DNA of 64,000 bases, taken from the NCBI GenBank assembly GCA_910575565.1, contig CAJTFL010000005.1:186001-250000 (forward strand), read 5' to 3'. The position numbers were made by a program, and so were the translations under genes. The DNA comes from Lachnospiraceae bacterium (lineage in GTDB: Bacteria > Bacillota > Clostridia > Lachnospirales > Lachnospiraceae). The notes beneath the pieces were generated by a model. The model was given only the letters and a program-made list of their open reading frames with translations, had not been told where the DNA came from and did no database searches. Of this stretch, positions 1 to 8,027 are shown piece after piece (position 1 is the stretch's first letter; each line of letters starts with the position of its first letter).

Positions 1-19
1 TCAGGGAGGGATATGTTGG

Positions 20-1123
20 ATGTTTGAATCATTAAAGGCGGCTGTGGATCAGCTTTTTCCGTTTTTTGTATTTGCCGTGGGCGTTTGCATCGGCATCGGA
101 AGCTATCAGATAGGGAAGAACCGGAAAGATCGGAAGAGAAAGGTGGAAAGTGGGGGGAAGCTTTACCATTCAAAGCCGTTAAAAGGGTTAAAGCGGCCTG
201 AAGCCCTAGAGCCAGGACAGGCCAGGCAGGCAGGAGTCCAGGCCGGTGCGCGGGCAGGGGCACAGGCGAATGCACCGTCAGGAACCCACGGCAGTGCGCG
301 GACAGGGGCAGGGGCAAGGGCACAGTCAAGTGCGCGGATAGAGGCACAGGCAGGGACTAAAGGGAGAAAGTCCCCGATGATTGTCACCAGGCAGCAGTGC
401 TGGGAGGCCTACCAGGAGGCGTTTTATGAAAAGGAAGTTTCCAAGCGTCTTAGGGATGTGTACAGCCGGGACAGCCTGCTTTATAGTTTCCGAAAGCTTT
501 TGGGCATTGCCTGCTATGAGCTGGAAGCCTACGGCTGGGAGAGCGGAAGGGACAGGATTGAAAACGTGATAAACCAGGAAATTCCAAATGCCTTAAGACG
601 CTACATTGGAAGCCCGAAAGAAGGCAAAGTGCCAAATCTTCCGAAAAGGGAGGGGCTTGCGACAGATATCACCGAAGAGGAATATTACCGGCAGCAAGGT
701 TTCCAGGAGGAAAGAGGCGGGGGGTTAAGTCCCCAGGCGTTGGAGGAGGAGCTGGCGCAGCTAAGGAAGGAAAGGGCAGAGAGCATAGATGGAAGGCAGG
801 GGGCGTTTTACCGGAAGCTTTGGAAGAATTCCGCTCCGCTTTTGGAAGAAATGATGGCCTACGGGGCGAAGCTTAAATCTGCCTTAAGCGAACCGGCGGA
901 TGCTCCTTCCCAGAAAGGCATGGAAAAGCAGTTTTTGGCGCTTGCGGATCGGTTAAAGGAGGTTATGGAGGAAAACGGGATTCGGTTTCTGTTTGCCCGT
1001 GAGGCTTCCGAAAAGGAGAAAAGGGAGTGCTTTAAGATGGTAAAGCAAGGGGAAAATGTCCCGGCAGTGATCCGCAAGGATGATCAGTATGTGTACTATA
1101 CCGGGCAGGCGGAGATAAGGTAA
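20..1123 (+). CDS. Membrane-anchored GrpE-like protein (Hsp70 cluster)
   Basis: A 367-aa protein. The ATG has a GGGAGGG ribosome site 9 nt upstream. One hydrophobic segment at about residues 13-32 anchors the N-terminus; residues about 55-115 are an Ala/Gly/Gln-rich low-complexity linker built from degenerate repeats. The last ~110 residues (core GIRFLFAREASEKEKRECF, then a beta-like PAVIRKDDQYVYY end) match the C-terminus of the gene at 1406-2260, so the two are paralogs. The long helix followed by a short beta segment recalls GrpE, the nucleotide exchange factor of Hsp70, and an Hsp70-like gene follows in the same direction. GrpE identity is inference, not a clear domain hit. It is probably the first gene of the cluster, but the upstream edge is not in view. 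Confidence 0.6.
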   Translation: MFESLKAAVDQLFPFFVFAVGVCIGIGSYQIGKNRKDRKRKVESGGKLYHSKPLKGLKRPEALEPGQARQAGVQAGARAGAQANAPSGTHGSARTGAGARAQSSARIEAQAGTKGRKSPMIVTRQQCWEAYQEAFYEKEVSKRLRDVYSRDSLLYSFRKLLGIACYELEAYGWESGRDRIENVINQEIPNALRRYIGSPKEGKVPNLPKREGLATDITEEEYYRQQGFQEERGGGLSPQALEEELAQLRKERAESIDGRQGAFYRKLWKNSAPLLEEMMAYGAKLKSALSEPADAPSQKGMEKQFLALADRLKEVMEENGIRFLFAREASEKEKRECFKMVKQGENVPAVIRKDDQYVYYTGQAEIR

Positions 1124-1193
1124 GCAGCAGTGCCAGGTGTGTCACTGGGCATTTTTCAAACTTCAAACACGCCCAAAGGGCAAAGGGGATAAT

Positions 1194-1475
1194 ATGGGGT
1201 TTTTGGAGTGGAAAGCCCTCGAGGGGCGGCATAAGCCCAAGGAACTAAGCAATATTTGCCGGGATAAGCTAAAGGAGCTGCAGGCCCGGGAGGATTTCCA
1301 GGAAAAGGGAAAAAAGGCCATCCAAAGCGGGATATTAAGCCGAAAGGCGCAGGTGATTTGGGTAATCAACAGCACATATGAAAAGATTATGGGAGGTGAA
1401 ATGGAATGGGAGCAGCAGGAAGAGAAGGAAGAGTCTCCAAAAAGGGAGCCAGGGGCAGTGGGGAAAAATCCGTAG
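1194..1475 (+). CDS. Stand-alone Hsp70-like C-terminal domain protein
   Basis: A 93-aa product starting at an ATG preceded by AAAGGGG. A longer start at 1137 has no better ribosome site. Residues 1-70 align without gaps to about residues 494-560 of the Hsp70-like protein at 2277-4331: both share W-K-x-LEG-x-H-x-P-x-EL, CRD-x-LK-x-LQ, IQ-x-GIL and IN-x-TY-x-x-I, at roughly 45% identity. The ATPase domain is absent. Its last ~70 nt overlap the start of the next gene in another frame, which suggests translational coupling. It could be a functional free domain that competes with or binds the same partner as the Hsp70-like tail, or a duplication remnant. The intact frame, start and ribosome site favour a real gene. 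Confidence 0.55.
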   Translation: MGFLEWKALEGRHKPKELSNICRDKLKELQAREDFQEKGKKAIQSGILSRKAQVIWVINSTYEKIMGGEMEWEQQEEKEESPKREPGAVGKNP

Positions 1476-2260
1476 AATTCCGGCAGGCGGAGGAAATTGC
1501 CAGGCTGATGGGCAGAAATCAGGAATGCAAGGATGCCTTTCAGAAAACCCAAAACCGGGCGGAAGAAGTGTGGAGGCAGAGAAGGGCGTCCTATAAGGAG
1601 CAGATGGGAGAGCAGGAAAGTTATTGTAATCGAATGGCACAGGTAAACAAGGCGTTTTCCAGGGACGGCGGTGGTTTTTTTTATCTGCTTCAGCAGCTGG
1701 GAAGCTTCTGTATTCCCCAGGATTGCCTGCCGGATAAGGAAGGGCGGCAGATCATCATGGAAAACCTGATGAGCCAGATAAAGCGGGGCGCCAAAGAATT
1801 GGACAAAAGATTAGCCTTAAACCAGGAAGAAACGGTATGGGAGGATGAGGAGCCCTTACGTATTGACGGGAGCCCTTATAAAAAAACCTTAAGGTACTTG
1901 GATGCCATAGAGGAAATGGAAAAGGAATTAAAGAAAAGGGAAAAAAGGGGAAAGCTAAGCCGCCACTACGAAATCCTGTGGGAGAGGACGAAATTTTTCC
2001 TGATGAACCCGGAGGCGGCAGGCGGGCCGGGGGATTCGGAGGAACGGATACGGTGCTGGTATGGCTGTATGCGAAAGCTTTTGGCCTCCTGCGGCATCCG
2101 GATCGTGTTTTGCCGGGAGGCGGATGAAGAGGAAAGGGCAAAATGGTTTGCCCAGGCAGGGGAAAATGCGGAGGAAAAGCCGGCTATCGTGGGAACGAAG
2201 GATTTCGGGACAGGGGAATACGTATTTTGCTTAGGCGTATGCCGTATGCGGCAGGAATAA
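1406..2260 (+). CDS. Cytosolic GrpE-like protein, paralog of the first gene
   Basis: A 284-aa, highly charged, mostly helical protein without a membrane segment. The ATG has GGGAGG 9 nt upstream, inside the preceding gene. The C-terminal ~100 residues (YEILWERTKFF, then LLASCGIRIVFCREADEEERAKW, here split as LLASCGIRIVF and CREADEEERAKW) repeat the C-terminus of the 20-1123 protein. It ends 16 nt before the Hsp70-like gene, as expected of an operon. By position and fold outline it may act as a nucleotide exchange factor for that ATPase; the first gene would be its membrane-bound counterpart. The function is inferred from context. No catalytic motif is visible. Confidence 0.6.
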   Translation: MGAAGREGRVSKKGARGSGEKSVEFRQAEEIARLMGRNQECKDAFQKTQNRAEEVWRQRRASYKEQMGEQESYCNRMAQVNKAFSRDGGGFFYLLQQLGSFCIPQDCLPDKEGRQIIMENLMSQIKRGAKELDKRLALNQEETVWEDEEPLRIDGSPYKKTLRYLDAIEEMEKELKKREKRGKLSRHYEILWERTKFFLMNPEAAGGPGDSEERIRCWYGCMRKLLASCGIRIVFCREADEEERAKWFAQAGENAEEKPAIVGTKDFGTGEYVFCLGVCRMRQE

Positions 2261-2276
2261 TGTAGGAGAACTGCGG

Positions 2277-4331
2277 ATGCGAAAGTTAAATTTTGAAAAA
2301 TTCGGGATTACAGACAGGCAGTTAAGGAAAATCAAACTGGTACTGGCATTTGACTTAGGCCATGGGGAGTCCATGGTGAGTTATATGCGGACAGACGGAA
2401 GGGGGAAGCCCCTGATTGCAAAAGTGGACAGCAATGATTCGGATAAGCTGATTACCGGCCTGTTTAAGGTGAACCGGGATAATGCGGGCTGGGCCATCAG
2501 CCGCATCGGCCCCATGCTGTCTTCCTTTAACGAGGTTCACATTGGCTTTAAGTCCACGCCGGAGGCGCTGAACCAGGGGGAAACGGAGCCGGGGTCAGCC
2601 AGGACGAAGAAGGAATTGATCCAGGCTTACGTTAAGGAAGTGCTGAAGGCCGTTAAATTATATAATGAAGGCTTGGAGAGCGATGAGGATTCCACGGTGT
2701 TGTTTGTAGGCTGTCCCTCCAGCCGCCTGTGGAAAAACCAGGAGAAGGCTTACGCGGATATCCTAAAGAAGGAAAGCCCTTACCCTGTGGTGATTATGCC
2801 GGAAAGCCGGGCGGCGTTGTTTAAGGTGATTTTCGATCACCGTCTTTTAAATGCTTCCAATATTTTACAGAACGGGATAATTGTGTTTGACTTTGGATCC
2901 AGCACGGCAGACTGGACGTATATGTACAAAAACCTTAGCAAAGGCAAGATGGATTTGGATGAGGACAGCGTTAACCTGGGTGGCTCCATGGTGGAAGAGC
3001 AGATGCTGGAGGCAGGGATAGAGCGTTTGATCCGGCAGGCAAAAAAGGAGAGGGAGCACAAGATCAGGGGAATTGTGGAAGCCATGAGGCGGATCCCTGC
3101 CCTGGCAGGCCTGTCGGAGGAGGAGCTTTGGAGCCAGGCGGCATCTTCCCATGGGGGAGAAGAGGATGATTGGAAACCCAGGGATGAGCAGGAGACGCTG
3201 CTGGCGCTACGGACGGTGAAGGAAAATTACTTCTTTGCTGACGGGGAGCTTGAGCAGGAGTATGCCTATCGTATGGCAGATAACCGCGTGCATCGGTTTA
3301 AGATTAACCGGGAGTTTATGGAGGCAAAGGAAAACGGGGTGATCCACCAGAAATTTACCTATGCCACCAGGGATGGGATCTGGGAGAAAAGCTGGTACGA
3401 TGCCTGCCGTCAGCTGTTTATGGACGTAAAGAGCCGGATGGAGGAAAAAACCAGGCAGTATTCTAGCATTGTCCTTACCGGCGGCGCTTCCAGGATGGGC
3501 TTTGTGCGGGAATTGTGCCGGGAAGTGTTTGGGGATAAGGTGGAGATCGTGGCGGATCCCAACCCCTCCACCTGCGTTGCACGGGGCATGGCCTATGCGG
3601 GGGTTATGGACATTAAGGCGCGGCTGGCCCTGCCGGAAGTGATGGAAAAGGTGACGGACAAAATTGAAAAGGGGGAAAATGGGAGAACTCTCCTGATGGA
3701 CTGTGCGGAGATTGCCAGCAATGATTTAAAGGAAACCCTTTATGATAAGGTGATATGGCCGGGAATCCAGAGCTGGAAGGGGCTGGAGGGGGTTCATACC
3801 CCCAGGGAGCTGTGCGGAACCTGTCGGGATACGCTGAAAGCCCTGCAGCAGCAGGATAGTTACCAGGAAACCGTAAGGAGGTCGATCCAGGACGGGATCT
3901 TAAAGAAGCGGGACGAGATAATCGGCATGATTAATGAAACGTATAAGGAGATTTACCAGCGGGAGATCCCTGCAAATTACCGGATTAACTTAGATGACGA
4001 CAAGCTGAAAAATATTGCAGGCGGGGTGGTGGAGTATACCTTTGGGGATGCTTTTGAGCAGATTATTAAAGGGGCGTTATCCTTTTGGGGTTCCGCTACC
4101 GGGTATCTGAACACCCTGGACAATCAGATGGATAAGGCAGAGCGAACGAAGCGGGCAGATCGGATCGTCCGTGAGAACCGGAAGCCGAAGTTAGAGGGGT
4201 TCTGCGGAAGCTATCTGCGAAGCTTGATTGGCAGATTGTTTGAACAGGATGGCACGAAGGAAAATTTAAAAAACTGTATCCGGGAAGCGGTGGAAACGAT
4301 GCTGGATGATTTGTCCGCATATTTCGCATAA
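2277..4331 (+). CDS. Hsp70/actin-fold ATPase with non-DnaK C-terminal domain
   Basis: A 684-aa protein; TAGGAG lies 8 nt before the ATG. The N-terminal ~430 residues carry the actin/Hsp70 ATPase signatures: phosphate-1 LAFDLGHGES near residue 27, phosphate-2 IVFDFGSSTADW near 201, and the adenosine motif VLTGGASRMGF near 398 followed by VADPNPSTCVARGMA. After about residue 460 there is no DnaK beta-sandwich substrate domain; instead there is a helical region (residues about 494-560 are duplicated as the free protein at 1194-1475) and a basic, helical tail. Hsp70-like proteins use ATP to bind and release clients; here the client site must differ from DnaK. No J-domain partner is encoded nearby, but GrpE-like, AAA and HExxH genes flank it. 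The family's role is unknown to me. Confidence 0.8.
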   Translation: MRKLNFEKFGITDRQLRKIKLVLAFDLGHGESMVSYMRTDGRGKPLIAKVDSNDSDKLITGLFKVNRDNAGWAISRIGPMLSSFNEVHIGFKSTPEALNQGETEPGSARTKKELIQAYVKEVLKAVKLYNEGLESDEDSTVLFVGCPSSRLWKNQEKAYADILKKESPYPVVIMPESRAALFKVIFDHRLLNASNILQNGIIVFDFGSSTADWTYMYKNLSKGKMDLDEDSVNLGGSMVEEQMLEAGIERLIRQAKKEREHKIRGIVEAMRRIPALAGLSEEELWSQAASSHGGEEDDWKPRDEQETLLALRTVKENYFFADGELEQEYAYRMADNRVHRFKINREFMEAKENGVIHQKFTYATRDGIWEKSWYDACRQLFMDVKSRMEEKTRQYSSIVLTGGASRMGFVRELCREVFGDKVEIVADPNPSTCVARGMAYAGVMDIKARLALPEVMEKVTDKIEKGENGRTLLMDCAEIASNDLKETLYDKVIWPGIQSWKGLEGVHTPRELCGTCRDTLKALQQQDSYQETVRRSIQDGILKKRDEIIGMINETYKEIYQREIPANYRINLDDDKLKNIAGGVVEYTFGDAFEQIIKGALSFWGSATGYLNTLDNQMDKAERTKRADRIVRENRKPKLEGFCGSYLRSLIGRLFEQDGTKENLKNCIREAVETMLDDLSAYFA

Positions 4332-4398
4332 GTGCAGGCTTTTTTGCAGCGGGGAAGGCATTAAACCGCTGCACCTGTTTTCAGAAAGGGGGAAAAGG

Positions 4399-6480
4399 AT
4401 GTTCGCGAGAGATGAACGTTTGATTGACCAGTGTGTTTCCGCCTATCTGTCTAACACGCCGGTTATCTATATCCTTACCGATGAGATGGATTTCGTGGAT
4501 ACGGTGATTTTAGACCAGTCCATGGTAGAGCTGCGCAGATGGAAGGGGGATAACCCGGACAAGATTAAGCCGGAGCCTATCCCAGAGAAGGAGCAGGGCC
4601 GGTATCTGGCGGAAACGGAGGATGTGGTCAGGGAGAGCACGGAATTAGGGACGGTTTCCTGGAAGAAAAATGTCAGGCTGTACCCGGCGGGAAATGTGAT
4701 CAATCCTTTGGCCTACGTAAAGAGTTACGGCAGCCGCTGCCCGGTGATCCTGGGGGTGAAAAACTATAACCTGGCCATTAAGGCGGCAGGACCTGACGGG
4801 ATACATAAGACGGAGGGAAATCTGCAGCGGTACGTGATGAGCCACTTAAGCGCACCGAAAAACAGCGCCTTAAAGCGCTCCGTGCTGATTTTAGCCGCGC
4901 CTAAGCTGATCCTTCCGGAAGGCTTGGAGGAATATGTGGCGGTGGTAGAGCCGGATCCCTTAAAGAGCTGGGAAATCAAGGAGATTATCCGGGACTGTGC
5001 CGCCGACCATGAGGAAATCTTAGATCCTAATTATATTGAAGAATTGGTGGATCGGCTTAAAGGGTTTAACCAGCGGAAAATCCAGTCTGTGCTGGCGAAA
5101 ATCATCTATGAGGCGGGATATTTAGCCAATAACCGTTACACGGCGGATCGCCCCGAAAATCAGCGCCCGGAGGCCGTAGCTTTCGAGATGATTAACCGGG
5201 AAAAGCGGCAGATGTTAAGCAAGGAAGGGATTTTGGACTATGCCCAGATAAGCAGGGAGCCTACGGTAGGCGGCATGGAAGGGCTGATGAACTATTTGGA
5301 GGAGAAATGCCATTTCGTGTTAAATCACCGGATGGAGCTGAAACGGTGCAAGGGGATCGATCTTCCCAAAGGCGTTTTGGTGTGCGGGATCCCCGGGACG
5401 GGAAAAAGCCTGATGGCGAAAAAGATTGCCAGTATGTTAAATATCCCGCTGATCAGCATGGATATGGGAAATATTACCAAGTCCCGCCTGGGGGAATCCG
5501 CCCAGGCCATGAGGAAGGCTTTGCGGGTGGCAGACAGCATGGCTCCCTGCGTGCTGTGGATCGACGAGATTGAAAAGGCCTTTGCCGGGATGAAGGGCGC
5601 AAAGGGGGACAGCGCCTCATCGGAGGTGGCTCGCTGCTTCGGGATGTTTTTAAAGTGGATGCAGGAGCAGGGGGAAATAAAAAATGAGGGGGACGAGCCG
5701 GTATCTCCGTGCTTTATCTTTGCTACCTCCAACAATGTGTCGCAGCTGCCGCCGGAGTTTCTGCGCAGCGGCCGTTTTGAGCGGAAATATTACGTGTTTA
5801 TGCCCACAGAGGAGGAATGCATCCGTATTTTTAAGGCGGACATTGCCAATATGGCAAAGATTACGGACGAGGCAGGGAACCAGATGGAGGTGCTGGATAG
5901 CCGGGAGCTTAATGATCGGTTTTGGAGGGAGATTATGGAATACTGCGTGGCAGGCCAAGATGGGGAGCCAAGGCGGAAATTCCTTACCGGCGCGGATATC
6001 CATGAGATCAACCAGGATGCCTTAAGGCGGATGGTTTACGCCGAGTACGGCGGGGGCACGCCGGAGTATGAGGGTAAGGATGCCAAAGGGCGTTACCAAA
6101 TCCTGGAAAAGAATTTCAAAGCCCGGCCAATGACCGTAAAGCCGTATTCGGCAGAGGTTTACGGGAGGATGTTAAGAAAGGCGATTGATGAGGCAAGGCC
6201 CTATGGGGAGACGAATTTAAGGGATATTGCCGAATGTTATATTGCCCTCCATGAAAATAAGTTTAACCCAGTGTCCGGGGAAAATGATGCCCTGATTCCC
6301 TTTGACGAGTACCGTGGGGAAGAGGAGTGCCCGGTGGATGTCAGCGATGAGCGTGCCCTGGCTCTTCACGGGGACAGCCGGTATGACCGGGAGATGTACC
6401 AATATATCGGCGCGAAGATTAACCAGCTGAAAGGAGCTGCGCAAGCAGCAAGGAGTGCCGTAAAGCGCGGTTCTTCCTAA
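4399..6480 (+). CDS. Ycf46-like AAA ATPase
   Basis: A 693-aa classical AAA ATPase. I chose the ATG with GAAAGGGGG upstream over an earlier in-frame ATG at 4306 that overlaps the Hsp70-like gene. Residues 1-270 look like the Ycf46-type N-terminal region (NYNLAIKAAG, then VLILAAPKLILPEGLEEYV and a helical lid-like part). The ATPase core shows Walker A GIPGTGKS near residue 330, Walker B VLWIDEIEKAF near 385, sensor-1 FIFATSNN and the arginine-finger segment RSGRFERK. It is one ATPase module, expected to work as a hexameric ring. A C-terminal ~130 residue extension follows the lid. Position directly after the Hsp70-like gene suggests remodelling of the same clients or of a membrane complex; the target is unknown. 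Confidence 0.85.
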   Translation: MFARDERLIDQCVSAYLSNTPVIYILTDEMDFVDTVILDQSMVELRRWKGDNPDKIKPEPIPEKEQGRYLAETEDVVRESTELGTVSWKKNVRLYPAGNVINPLAYVKSYGSRCPVILGVKNYNLAIKAAGPDGIHKTEGNLQRYVMSHLSAPKNSALKRSVLILAAPKLILPEGLEEYVAVVEPDPLKSWEIKEIIRDCAADHEEILDPNYIEELVDRLKGFNQRKIQSVLAKIIYEAGYLANNRYTADRPENQRPEAVAFEMINREKRQMLSKEGILDYAQISREPTVGGMEGLMNYLEEKCHFVLNHRMELKRCKGIDLPKGVLVCGIPGTGKSLMAKKIASMLNIPLISMDMGNITKSRLGESAQAMRKALRVADSMAPCVLWIDEIEKAFAGMKGAKGDSASSEVARCFGMFLKWMQEQGEIKNEGDEPVSPCFIFATSNNVSQLPPEFLRSGRFERKYYVFMPTEEECIRIFKADIANMAKITDEAGNQMEVLDSRELNDRFWREIMEYCVAGQDGEPRRKFLTGADIHEINQDALRRMVYAEYGGGTPEYEGKDAKGRYQILEKNFKARPMTVKPYSAEVYGRMLRKAIDEARPYGETNLRDIAECYIALHENKFNPVSGENDALIPFDEYRGEEECPVDVSDERALALHGDSRYDREMYQYIGAKINQLKGAAQAARSAVKRGSS

Positions 6481-6588
6481 AAAGACACTGTGCAGCGTAA
6501 ATGGCACAGGCTGAACGGACGCTATGGTTCTGCTGAGAAAAAGCGGTTAAAGGGCGGCCTGGCTTTTGGAAATCAAGGAGGAAGGCAA

Positions 6589-7308
6589 ATGGAAATTGAA
6601 CTGGCCGTATTAGGGATACTTGCAACAGTGATGATTTGCGAGGCTGTGGCGGAGCTGGTAAGCTTTTTTGTGGTGAAGATGAAAAACAGGATGAAGTATC
6701 CCTTGGCGGACTTTGAACCTATAGGCAGCGATCAGGCTATGATTGATCAGCTGGCAGATTCCATAAACGGCCATTTGGGAGCAAATGCGGGGGCGAAGCT
6801 TATGGAGATGGATTTGGAGTCCAGGAAAGAGGCGCTTTCCTGGCTGGCTCAGGAGAATGCCAGGATTATGGGGATTGCCGATATGCCGGAGATTGAATTT
6901 TTAGAATCCGGCGAATTAGGAGAAAATGGAGCCCGCACCCAGGGGCGTTTTGTCTTTGCCGTCAATAAACTGCAGATCAACCTGGATTATTTAAAAATCC
7001 AGAATGAAAAGGTGCTTTTGGATGCGCTGGATACGGTGGTGCATGAAATGTGCCACGCTTACCAATATATGAAAATGGAGGAGATGCTGGAGCGCCTGGA
7101 GGAAGTGCAGGCGGAGGAGGAGAGGGAAGCGATGGCTTCTGACCCAGAGGATATGCGCACGATTTTCTGGCTGAAAAATGAGATGCCGGGAAATTATATC
7201 CTATTCCATGTTGACCCGGAAGGATACCGCAGGCAGCCGGTGGAATCCTACGCTTTTGGGATGGCCAATGCAGTAATGCGAAAATTATGGGAGGGAACGG
7301 ATGAATAG
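6589..7308 (+). CDS. Membrane-anchored HExxH putative zinc metallopeptidase
   Basis: A 239-aa protein. The ATG at 6589 has AAGGAGG 8 nt upstream; an earlier in-frame start at 6490 lacks one. Residues 3-30 form a single N-terminal membrane segment. The motif VVHEMCHAYQYM gives His152, Glu153 and His156, the zinc-binding HExxH arrangement seen in SprT-like and related peptidases. A conserved-looking Glu in PVESYAFGMAN (about residue 219) could be a third ligand. Residues between contain an acidic coiled segment. Its gene overlaps the next one by 8 nt and follows the AAA gene, so a chaperone-ATPase-protease team is plausible. No substrate can be assigned and activity is unproven. Confidence 0.6.
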   Translation: MEIELAVLGILATVMICEAVAELVSFFVVKMKNRMKYPLADFEPIGSDQAMIDQLADSINGHLGANAGAKLMEMDLESRKEALSWLAQENARIMGIADMPEIEFLESGELGENGARTQGRFVFAVNKLQINLDYLKIQNEKVLLDALDTVVHEMCHAYQYMKMEEMLERLEEVQAEEEREAMASDPEDMRTIFWLKNEMPGNYILFHVDPEGYRRQPVESYAFGMANAVMRKLWEGTDE

Positions 7309-7690
7309 TGAGACGAATATTAAGTATAGCTCTTTAAAACGGTATTTAAGGGATCTGGGGTATGGGGATAAGGATGCCAGGCGCTCCATTAAGAAGCTGC
7401 GAGCCATGGATCCGGCGCTGAAGCAGGCGTTTGCCCTGTATTTTAATGAAGGGCTCCATCCGGAAATGGCGATTGCAGAGATCACCTTCCAGGAATTGAC
7501 CTTCAAGATAAAGATGAACCCGGTGACGGCCTTTTTGTTTTTAGACTGGCTTAACCGGGATCCGGACACGGCCTTAGATACCCTGCGCCACACTTCGCCC
7601 ATGGGGGGCGGCGGGGAGGCTCATCTCCCGGCCTCAAGGTGGATTGGGGAGGAGGAAGAGGAGCCGGAGGACTGCTCGGATTTTCCGTGA
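7301..7690 (+). CDS. Small conserved-looking protein of the Hsp70 cluster
   Basis: A 129-aa protein whose start overlaps the end of the HExxH gene by 8 nt, with GGGAGGG upstream, so it is translationally coupled. Residues 1-100 are predicted mostly helical (LKRYLRDLGYGDKDARRSIKKL, written here as LKRYLRDLGYG and DKDARRSIKKL); the C-terminal 30 residues are Gly-rich then acidic. No family is recognised. No signal peptide or membrane segment is visible. Tight linkage suggests a helper of the preceding membrane protein. Confidence 0.65.
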   Translation: MNSETNIKYSSLKRYLRDLGYGDKDARRSIKKLRAMDPALKQAFALYFNEGLHPEMAIAEITFQELTFKIKMNPVTAFLFLDWLNRDPDTALDTLRHTSPMGGGGEAHLPASRWIGEEEEEPEDCSDFP

Positions 7691-7902
7691 TTCTGCCGGG
7701 TGCGAGAATCAGCTGGTTTGGCAGTGAAATAAGCAGTTTGACCGTGAGCATCAGGTCATTTGGCGGTGAAAAGGGCAGATTGATAGCAAGAATCAGGTTA
7801 TTTGGCGGCGAAAAAAGAAAGCGAAAAAAGAAAGCCAAAAAAGAAAATCAAAAAGAAAGTCAAAAGGAAAGTCTAAAATTTGAAAATCCCCTTGACATAT
7901 AA
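7639..7902 (+). other. Doubtful ORF over a 42-bp tandem repeat
   Basis: An open frame from a GTG to 7902 overlaps the previous gene by 52 nt. It reads a 14-residue repeat (IRSFGGEKGRLIAR type) followed by a Lys-rich run. No ribosome site is convincing, and the opposite strand is also open over the same repeats, as expected when a period divisible by three lacks stops. I do not accept it as a gene but mark it because the repeat itself is real. Confidence 0.15.
7706..7830 (+). repeat. Three degenerate 42-bp tandem repeats
   Basis: Units begin near 7706, 7748 and 7790 at GAATCAGCTGG, GCATCAGGTCA and GAATCAGGTTA, each followed by TTTGGC(A/G)G(T/C)GAAA. The period of 42 nt is exact. The repeats sit between the small gene and the next promoter. 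Confidence 0.7.
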
Positions 7903-7920
7903 TCACTACTGTAGTATATT
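7892..7920 (+). promoter_or_regulatory. Strong sigma-A promoter for the two-TM protein gene
   Basis: TTGACA at 7892-7897, 17 bp spacer, TATATT at 7915-7920. It drives the gene at 8028 and makes that gene separately controllable from the upstream operon. Confidence 0.8.
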
Positions 7921-7941
7921 AAATGCAACAGTAGTGATTAT
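7899..7941. promoter_or_regulatory. 13-bp perfect inverted repeat operator over the promoter
   Basis: Arms ATAATCACTACTG (7899-7911) and CAGTAGTGATTAT (7929-7941) are perfect complements separated by 17 bp. The left arm occupies the promoter spacer and the right arm covers the start of transcription, the classic position of a repressor operator. The regulator is not identifiable; no obvious repressor gene is adjacent. Confidence 0.7.
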
Positions 7942-8027
7942 ATAACGCGGCGAAACACGGCGGGAAGCAAGCTTGCCTGGCAGGAGGAACTTTCCGGGAG
8001 TGTTTGCAAGCAGAAGGAGGAAGAAGC

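Noticed and set aside
7639-7902. An 87-codon frame over the 42-bp repeats
   Set aside because: Starts at GTG without ribosome site, overlaps another gene, opposite strand equally open.
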